Source of the DNA: Amorphophallus konjac
Taxonomy: Eukaryota > Streptophyta > Magnoliopsida > Alismatales > Araceae
Assembly (NCBI GenBank): GCA_022559845.1
Contig: CM040124.1
Span: 73,617,491-73,681,490, forward strand
Length of the DNA stretch: 64,000 bases
Direction: 5' to 3'
The notes below the pieces were generated by a model. The model was given only the letters and a program-made list of their open reading frames with translations, had not been told where the DNA came from and made no database searches. Positions 56,458 through 64,000 of the stretch are shown in pieces; positions within the stretch are counted from its first letter, which is position 1, and each line of letters opens with the position of its first letter. The position numbers and the translations under genes are program-made.

Positions 56458-58712
56458 TGTTGAACCTCGTGCACAACTGTGTGTTAAAGAATTTTGATGA
56501 TGATTAAATACCATGTGTTTGTGTTTCATGTAAATAAATGGATATGTGGTTTGTGGATGAGAAATGATTTGATTTAATTTCCATATGGTTGAATGAAGCT
56601 CATTCCCATATCTATGTCATACTGGAATGGGATGCCTTTACTTCAAGAGTTATATGCCGAACTAGACTGACATTGTGTTGGCATTTGTACAGGGATCGAT
56701 GAAGATTGGGTGAGATTCAAGCCAATTGAATGGAATTCTCCTACTGTGCTTTTGGTTGATTCAAATAATGTTTGAGTCATTTGATTCACTTAACATTTGA
56801 TATGCAGGATCTCAATGTGTGAAATTGAGTGATTAATGAGAGCTAGACTTTAATTTTCAGAAATTGAATGATATGGAAGACTAACTTCCAGTGTGTAACG
56901 GTGACAGGCATATCGAATGGCAATGAACATGAAGACCATATTGGCAGCCTTCCAATTGGATCTTCACATGCGTTGTGAACCATCAACATGGTAAGTTGTT
57001 TTGTTGGCATGGTTGGATGAGGGTTGTTGTGAAGATTGGATGGACAAATCTCAAGGTAATTCCCTATCCATATCTACTTGGTAAGTCTATGATTTGGGGT
57101 AGGTTATACTTAATTCTTCCATGCTTGTATTAGTCTTTAAAGTCTCATGTCTATTGGTTAACCCCTTTGAGTGTTTTATTAACTCTGCTCTTGTCAAGAA
57201 AAGTGTCGACTCATTGAGTCGACACTTTGTCCCGGGGCCATGAGCTTTTAAGCCTGGCCCTCTTATGCTTTCGAACTGTGAGATAAAAAGTCAACTCATT
57301 GAGTCGACCTTTTTATCAGGCTGTTCTGTCTGTGTGATTCCCAGACTCACCAGGGAACAAATGTCGACTCATAGAGTCGACATTTTTTCGGAGGCCTTCT
57401 GTCTGGGCGTTTCTTAACACATCAGGCGGAATGTGTCGACTCTATGAGTCGACACTTTCTTCGCCTCACTCTGTCTGGCTGGCTTTCAAGCCTTGGGCGG
57501 CTGCAAGTGTCGACTCTATGAGTCGACACTTTTCGGCGATCGGAAATCTCGCAGGTTCGTGCGGCGACCGGTGCCATAGCTCGGTCCTATCTTTGTGTGC
57601 CAATCTTTGATTGGTCCTTGGGGGTATATCCCCTCCACGTGGCCCCTCTTTCCCTGGTGTATATATTGCTAAGGATAGGGTTTATCTCAATTATGAGAAA
57701 GGTTTTTAATGTTATATCTCTTTTTGTTCTTCCAGGGCGGAGCACGGCCGCAGCGGGATCAAGCTCCTCTCCAGGGCATCCTGAGTTCGATTCAAGGGTA
57801 AAGACGGTCATCGTCCACCTTCCTGAAGTGAGCTTGCTGAAGCACCACGGGGATATCACCTCGCCATCACCCAAGGTGATGAACGTGAGTCAAGAGAGGG
57901 GAGAAAGGGGCTTATGTCATCTCTGTCCATCTTTCCGATCTGAACCAGTGGAGCATCGTGGATGCATCTCTTTCACTTCGCCCAGCCCCTGCAATCATCA
58001 AAGAAGCAAGTTCCATTATCTTTGATCAAGAGTTTGCTCAACCCGTTATTCGTCCCTGTTCAGAGTTATCCTTTGTTTAGTTGATGCCTATTGTGCTTGC
58101 ATTGTATATCTGTGTTCGTTCCTTAAACTGAAAATGATTGTGTGTGTGTTCGGAGTGGTGTCTCCGAGTGTGGACTCATTGTAGGGGTACGTTCCCTGTC
58201 CTAGTGTGTGTGTGTGTGTGCTGCGGAGTAGCGTGTTGAGGGTTCGCCCTCATGTGTGTGATGCGTAGCAGTGTGTTGAGCTTCGTGCTCGTAAGTGTGG
58301 TTTGTTGCCGTCGTGCAGCGTGTGGTGTATTAGGGTTCGTCCCCATGTGCTACCTTGAGTAGTGTGTTAGTGAAGCCTCACCGAGGTGGTGAGGGGTGGA
58401 CGTAGGGTACCCTCGTGGTCCCGAACCACCTAAAAAATCACTGTGCACTTGTGATTGGTTGTGTGTGTGCCCCTTATCTTCTATCATCATTCACAGGATG
58501 GATTGCTAATCATGTTGCTCATCGATGCTAGATTTGTCTATGTATACGGTTAGTTAAATTTGCTAATTCTCCGTGTGTGATCTTATCATTTGCAAACGTT
58601 TAGTGAGGAGGTATTGAGAGACGTTCAAATTGATTAAATTGGTCTTAAGTTTTTAGAGAGGGATCTATTCACCCCGCTCTAGATCCGTGCCACTACATTG
58701 TGGGACCCAACA
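56458..58712 (+). repeat. Sirevirus B 3' LTR
   Basis: 2,255 bp from TGTTGAACC to ..GACCCAACA, with inverted ends TGTTG/CAACA. It contains the palindrome array 57200-57533 and a TG microsatellite at 58204-58220. ORFs within it (for example 57597-58025) have no recognisable domain. Possible TATA GTATATATTG at about 57657. Confidence 0.88.
57200..57533. repeat. Five 19-bp palindromes in the Sirevirus B LTR
   Basis: GTCGACTCATTGAGTCGAC (57204), GTCAACTCATTGAGTCGAC (57290), GTCGACTCATAGAGTCGAC (57363), GTCGACTCTATGAGTCGAC (57435) and the same again (57510), spaced about 70-85 bp. Arms extend to AAAGT/ACTTT in several. Clustered CpG palindromes are a known feature of Sirevirus LTRs, in other sequence forms. 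Confidence 0.9.
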
Positions 58713-61036
58713 GCTTCAAAAACGTAGGGGGACTGGTGCGGACACCAGAGCACACGAGCGGCACGAGTCGGCGAGCCACCGGTACCGTACGCGGAGCACC
58801 ACCCGAGCTACAGTGGCTTCCATCTGGCTCGGAGACAGTCTGGAGACTCCCCCTTGAGTCTCGATATTTATAGTATTTATTGGGACTTTATTTGTGTGTC
58901 TTGTGTGTTTATTGGTTTTACTTCGGATTGTAATTCGGATTGTAATAAGGGTTTATGTGTAAAATGGGACCACCCGGGACCTGCGGGCCCCCTACCTCTT
59001 CCCCATTAGTCCACCTCATCTCTAGGGCCCATGTGGGGTCAGTCAACCTTCCAATAGTGGGCTTCTAGAAGAGTGGACCAAGGGGGGGACAAATGAGAAA
59101 AAAAGTCCAAGAAGATGGCCATGAAGTCAAGGGGGCGCCCCCTCTTTAATATAGTTTAATAGGATTTGAATTTTTATTTTATTTGATTCCAAATCACATG
59201 AGAGAAATAAAATTGAACTCCCTCTTTTACCCCTCCCCAACCCTAGATCTAGGGATAGTTGAAGTCTTTTTGTATTTCATATATATTCCTTGTATTTTCA
59301 TTTGATTAGAATTAATGCCAAAAAAAATTAGAATTTTTGTTGGAGCCTCCAGGCTTGGTGCGCACCCCTCCTCTCTCCTCCCCTTTCTTGCAGGTGTGAA
59401 GGCTACTTCCAGAGGTGTGAAGCCTCTCCTTCAAGTCTCTTCTGAGTGGGAAGCTTAGATCTATCGCCGCCGCCGCTATCGAGCCGCCGTCGCACCACCA
59501 CCTTATCGGAGTTCTATCTTCATCCAAAAGCAGCCCCTTCCATGAATTTTAACTCTCAAATCCGAGATCTTCTGAGTGCCAAATTTTTAGGCTGAGTTCT
59601 AGGGATCCAACCCACATTCCAGAAATTTTGGTTTGGCCTCTAGTTTCCAATTTCCATTTTTCCATTTTCGTCCATCTTTTCCTTCCAGATCTGCCAGGTT
59701 TCTATCTACTGTGACAGCAACCCTGATCTTCCCATCTTCGACCCGCTTTTTGATTTTTTCTGGAGCCCCCAATTTTACTGGAGATTCTGTCCAACATCCC
59801 CTCTACCCACTAATTTTCGTGGAATTTCAAAAGGCCTCCACCTATTTTCTAAATATAATTTTCAGATCCCCTTCAGTTCTATCTGTTTCTGTCCAGATCC
59901 GATCACCCGCCAGTATAAAATAGCTTTCCCCATCCAAATCTCCACCAAATCAGCCATAAGAATTATTGCCGTTTTCCTCTCTCTCCCTTCGACAATTTTT
60001 ATGAAGAGCTCAAGATCTGAATCGGAGGTCTACCCCGCGGTTAACACCAACTCTCAGGAAATTCAATTTCTGCCCAGTCAGATCTGAAACTGAGAACATG
60101 TCGGTTCTAAAATCACCCATCAGAAGCACAACTCCGGTGAATTTTTCTGAATCCCATAGAGTCAAAGGATTTTGAGAGAGCTTTCCAAAGGTACCTCTTG
60201 TGCGTCGATCCGACGTCGGGAGTGATCGCAGCAGCCGATCCCGCCGGATCATGCGCTGCAAAACAGAAGCAACCAGTTCGTGGGCAACAACTCCAAGCTT
60301 GGAGATCGGAGCCGATCGGCCTCCGACCGGGGTTCCCACCTGACCGCCATCTAGGGAGGCGCGCCACCAGGGGTCTCCATCACAGTGGGACCCATCCCAT
60401 CAGTCCCGGAATACAGAGCGGTCCGTGGCCCCCACGAACCCGTAGATCGCGCCGTCCGGACAGCACTAAACGCGGGTTTCGGCACCGATGGAGCGACATC
60501 AAGATGCTACCCGTTAACCCAATTCACGTGACTCCCAGGCCGAACATGTGACCTTTTACCTCCCTGCGTGGAGTGGGTCAAAACCATTGTACCGCTGTAA
60601 TAATTGTTAACCGGGAGTTCGGAGTTGGCCGGGGTTGTCTTCCCCACGCCGGGAGCGTGGAGGTAACGGTCTTAACTCCTTGGCGTTCATTTGCTAGTTT
60701 AGTATATGGTCGTATGTCGCTGTGAGAGCGTAGGATTCTAGCCCGTGAGTCCATGTCACCGCTGTGAGCGAGAGAGTGACCCGTCCCGTGACTCGATCCG
60801 AGCACGGAAGTGAGTCAGACTACCCTTAACTCTGCCGGTTCCTCAACCGTGCACGATCCGCGTTTCCCTCGCTTGGGACGACGAGTGAGCTTACATTTCT
60901 GTTAGCGACGTATAGCCCATAGAGCTCTTAGTGTCGGGCCTAGTGTCTCTCAAGCTCGTATGTTGCTGGTCGTGTATGCATTTAGAGTCCGAGGTCCATA
61001 TCACTTAGAGTCGGTCCCCGTGTCCGTCCCACATCA
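58713..61036 (+). other. 5' LTR of chromovirus plus unresolved flank
   Basis: The right edge ..CGTCCCACATCA (61036) sits 3 bases before a PBS, so an LTR ends here. Its start could not be found: no TGATG-type start matches the CATCA end. No credible gene on either strand. The dyads seen elsewhere are not evident here. Confidence 0.5.
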
Positions 61037-61039
61037 ATT

Positions 61040-61052
61040 TGGTATCAGAGCG
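61040..61052 (+). other. Primer binding site of chromovirus (tRNA-iMet type)
   Basis: TGGTATCAGAGCG, three bases after the LTR end. Confidence 0.85.
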
Positions 61053-61349
61053 AGTCGAGTCTAGGGTAGTCATTGCATAAGTCTTGCATGCATCATGGTC
61101 TAAGTCGAGTCTAGGATCATCATTATTTTTAAAACAAAAAAAAGTGTTTTAAAATTGCATTTCATCCCGATAATTCGGTATATTAGAAGGTGTTGTCCGA
61201 ACGTTGGTTACGCCTATCGGGAAGGCCGCACACTTGCGGGAGTAATCTTCGGATCGATTAACTCCGCCACGTACCGGATATTGGTTTAGGTCTAGGTGCA
61301 TTAGTCGGTGTTTGCATTAGTATGTGTCTCCTAGTCCGTGTGTCTTTGC

Positions 61350-63525
61350 ATGCCCACCCGTCGAGGTACCCAATACTCGCCACCACCACCTATGGCCGAT
61401 TCTCGAGCCCGTAGCTCCGATGAGCCCTCAACGGTCGAGATGTTCCGAGCCCTCATGGATCGTCTTGATATGCGTATGGATGGCCTTAGTACGCGTCTAG
61501 ATGGCGGAGGAACGCGTCTAGAAGGGAGGATGAAAGCCCTCGAGGATCGGGCCGAAACTTCAGACCAGTCCATCCAGGGTCTTGTAGGGAGGATTGTCAT
61601 CCTCGAGAGGGCCCCAGCGGCGGCGCAACCCGCGCCGAGCAATGGTCAACAGGAGCCGACTCAGCAACCTGCTGCGCCAAGAGCTCAGGCGATAATGTTG
61701 GGAGGCAACAGGTGCATGAGGTGGCTGACTATGCATCTGATAATGAGCAAGGGGGATATGGTTGTCGTAACCAACGATGGAATCGTGATGATGATGATGA
61801 TGATCGCATTCTTAGGGGCGTGCGTGCGGACCCTCCCACTTTTAGTGGGTCCTTGGATCCGAAGGAATATTTAGATTGGGAGGCCGGCATGGACCGGTAC
61901 TTTGAGTTGTTTGAGATGACGGACCACCGGAGAGTTCGATACGTGAAGATGAAGCTGCATGGGCAGACCCAAACTTATTGGACCAATGTGGAGAGCCTGC
62001 TAAATCAGCGACGTCAACCCCCGATCGGCACTTGGGATGACATGAAAATGAAATTGAGGGAGAAGTACCTTCCTGCCTCATATCGCCAACGTCTCATAGA
62101 TAAATGGCAAAGTCTCTCCCAAGGAACCGATCCGTGACCGAGTACACCGCCGAGTTTGATGAGTATTATTTGCGGTGTGGAGTTACGGAAGAGAGCACCA
62201 TGACCATATCACGCTTTCGGAGAGGTCTGCGGCCAAACTATCAATACGAACTTTTTCGCCGCAATGCGACCACTTTGGAACAAGCGTATCAGGTTGCTCT
62301 CGAATTGGAGCAATTCGAGGCCGAGTTTGAGTCTCCCCATCGGTTGGGCTCCTTTCCCCTTCATAGTGTCGAGCCCCGTGGCTCTTCTAGCACATATCCG
62401 AGGGCCCCCATGGCCCGACCTCAGGAGCCCACTCGTCCCGAGCCTTTCGCTCCTAGGCCTCGCCCTCCACCCCCGAGGGACCTTCCTCGTCCCCAACATC
62501 TTACGGCACCCACAGCCCGTCCGCCGGCACCCGCACCTCCGGCCCATCCTTTGTTGCCTTCACCTCCTATCCGTCGGGAGGATAAGGGGAAAGGACCCAT
62601 GATTGGGGAGCCTAGTGGATCACGGCAGCAGTGTTATCGCTGCAATGGGTTTGGCCATTTTGCCAACCAGTGTCCCACCCGCCAGTCTCTTGTTATTGGG
62701 GACACACAAGCCAAGGATACCACCCCTACGGACCTCGAGTTAGTCAGCTATGAAGCAGATCCAGAGCTAGCTGACGAGTACTATGAGGCCGAAGGTAATG
62801 GCCAGGATACCCAGCATCTGGACGATACCCACTTGGGGGTCGTCAGGTGTATTCTCACCCAGCCACAGGCCAGTGATGACTGGCGACAGACCACTATCTT
62901 TCATACATTCTATAGGCTGGGCAAGCAAGTTTGTAAGGTGATCATTGATAGTGGGAGTTGCATCAATGCAATCTCCATGGGCACTGTCTCCAGTCTTGGT
63001 CTTACACCCGTGGATCACCCTTGCCCCTATCGAGTATCATGGGTGGATTCCACCTCCATTCCGATCAGGCTACGGTGTCTGGTCCCACTGCAGTTACGTG
63101 CTTACCGTGACGATATCTGGTGTGATGTCCTCCCCATGGAGGTGGGCAGCATTATTCTTGGTAGGCCGTGGTTATTTGATCGGGATGCCACACTCCATGG
63201 CCGGTCGAACACCTGTACATTCGACTATGCTGGCCAACGGATTACTCTCCACCCCCATCAGCCCAAGAGTCCATCAGTTAGGGGTCCTACTGGCCCTAGT
63301 AATCCGGAGCCTTCCATTCCCGGGCCCAGTACCCCATCCCCAGCTCGGGCTATGACCGTTACATCTGGCCCAGGCGAGCCCTCGACAAGGAGATTGATGA
63401 TGATTAGCTCTCGGGAAATGGAGTGGAAGGCTAGTCGGGGCTGCCCTGTATTTGCTATTACGGTTCGAGAGGTGGAGCCGAACTCCGAGGGTGAACACCC
63501 ACCCGATGTCATTCCTATTATGTAG
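61350..63525 (+). pseudogene. gag: Chromovirus gag and protease, frameshifted
   Basis: Starts MPTRRGTQYSPPPPMADS at 61350. The first frame shifts near 61700 and again near 62125, so the gag domain (FSGSLDPKEYLDWEAGMDRY, TWDDMKMKLREKYLPASYRQ, VTEYTAEFDEYYLRC) is spread over three frames. From 62104 one frame is open: proline-rich linker, CCHC knuckle CYRCNGFGHFANQC (about residues 179-192 of that frame), then a protease with VIIDSGSCINAISMGTVSSL (DSG in place of DTG) and IILGRPWLFD. TAG at 63523-63525 ends it. The form is that of CRM/Galadriel/Reina-type chromoviruses. Confidence 0.85.
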
Positions 63526-64000
63526 GAGTTCGCTGATATTTTTCCCGAGGAGCTTCCCAAGGGACTCCCACCCATGCGGGATATTCAGCATGCTATCGAC
63601 TTCCGGGCTCCTCATTGCCCAACCTTCCCCATTATCGCATGAGCCCCACGGAACATACCGAGCTAAAATGGCAGGTCGATGAGTTGATGCAGAGAGGGTC
63701 TGTTCGGGACAGCATGAGTCCATGTGCTGTTCCCGCATTACTCGCCCCGAAGAAGGATGGCACGTGGAGAATGTGCATTGATAGCCGTGCCATCAACAAA
63801 ATCACCGTGAAGTACAGGTTCCCTATTCCCCGCCTGGATGACATGCTAGACATGATGGCTGGTGCCACTATCTTCTCGAAGATTGATCTTAAGAGTGGCT
63901 ACCATCAGGTGAGGATTAGGCCAGGTGATGAGTGGAAGACCGCATTCAAGACCAAGGATGGTCTATATGAGTGGTTGGTTATGCCCTTTGGGTTGACCAA
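63526..64000 (+). pseudogene. pol: Chromovirus reverse transcriptase, runs off window
   Basis: After the TAG the same frame gives [20 protein letters not shown], then shifts by one base near 63603. The next frame has [16 protein letters not shown] [50 protein letters not shown] and [13 protein letters not shown] at the edge. The [19 protein letters not shown] form is usual in CRM/Galadriel RTs. Active-site YxDD and everything after it lie outside. Confidence 0.85.

Larger units (their letters stand above)
54052..58712 (+). mobile_element. Sirevirus B: 3' end of a copia element
   Basis: Env-like ORF, PPT and 3' LTR are present; gag-pol is absent because Tat-2 is inserted upstream. 54052-54682 is a pyrimidine-rich noncoding leader beginning with GAGTCGACAC. 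Both Sirevirus pieces in the window (A at the left, B here) have their own pre-ORF leader, so they are treated as two elements. Confidence 0.8.

Noticed and set aside
57597..58025. 142-codon ORF in the Sirevirus B LTR
   Set aside because: No domain, lies wholly within the LTR, no splice or homology support.
702..58712. Sirevirus A and B as one split element
   Set aside because: Both pieces carry their own leader before the env-like ORF and the ends do not join in frame; kept as two elements, though the same family is possible.

Overview
The window is a gene-poor, transposon-dense stretch of a flowering-plant nuclear genome. The grounds are Ty3/gypsy Tat and Tekay (chromovirus) elements, Ty1/copia Sirevirus pieces, a Cassandra TRIM with 5S-like LTRs, plant mobile domain (PMD) genes and spliceosomal GT-AG introns. 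The species cannot be told from the sequence. There is one 100-base assembly gap (5692-5791).

Layout. 1-701 is the end of an unclassified LTR that cut a Sirevirus pol (702-1370, RNase H end). The same Sirevirus (A) continues to the start of an env-like ORF at 3202, which is cut at 3261 by a minus-strand Tekay-like LTR (3261-5630). After the gap comes Tat-1 (5792-38340, about 21 kb without its insertion). It has LTRs, an Arg-type-looking PBS, decayed gag and pro-pol with a second (archaeal-type) RNase H, and then two antisense spliced genes before the 3' LTR. Gene A has 8 exons and gene B has 2; both are free of stops. Tat-1 is interrupted by a Tekay-like element (24830-36400, TSD taatc). That element's 3' LTR carries a complete Cassandra TRIM (34653-35382, TSD gttca). 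From 38341 a second Tat element (Tat-2) runs on the minus strand to about 54051. Its PBS is split by a solo LTR (48878-51325, TSD accgt). Its 5' LTR holds a processed retrogene for an RNF4-like RING protein (52397-53363, with long TSD and poly-A). From 54052 to 58712 lies the 3' end of Sirevirus B (env-like ORF, PPT and a 2,255-bp LTR). The window ends in a CRM/Galadriel-like chromovirus (PBS 61040, gag-pro-RT to the edge).

How the parts relate. Almost every protein-coding stretch belongs to a retroelement, and the sense genes are broken by stops and frameshifts. The exceptions are the two antisense PMD-type genes of Tat-1 and the RING retrogene, which read through intact. Insertion order from TSDs and interruptions: Sirevirus B, then Tat-2, then Tat-1, then the Tekay-like element, then Cassandra.

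The most unusual signal is not a gene. Noncoding parts of at least six elements hold arrays of short dyads with CpG near both ends, a nearly constant length (19 or 20 bp depending on element) and free centres. One type (ACGCC-N9-GGCGT, with an ACGAC/GTCGT variant) is shared by Tat-1 and the unrelated Tekay-like element. Another (RCGGY-N9/10-RCCGY) is shared by Tat-2, the solo LTR, the minus-strand Tekay-like LTR and the leftmost LTR. The Sirevirus B LTR has its own 19-bp palindromes (GTCGACTCATTGAGTCGAC type). All counts were made by eye; no database search was possible.
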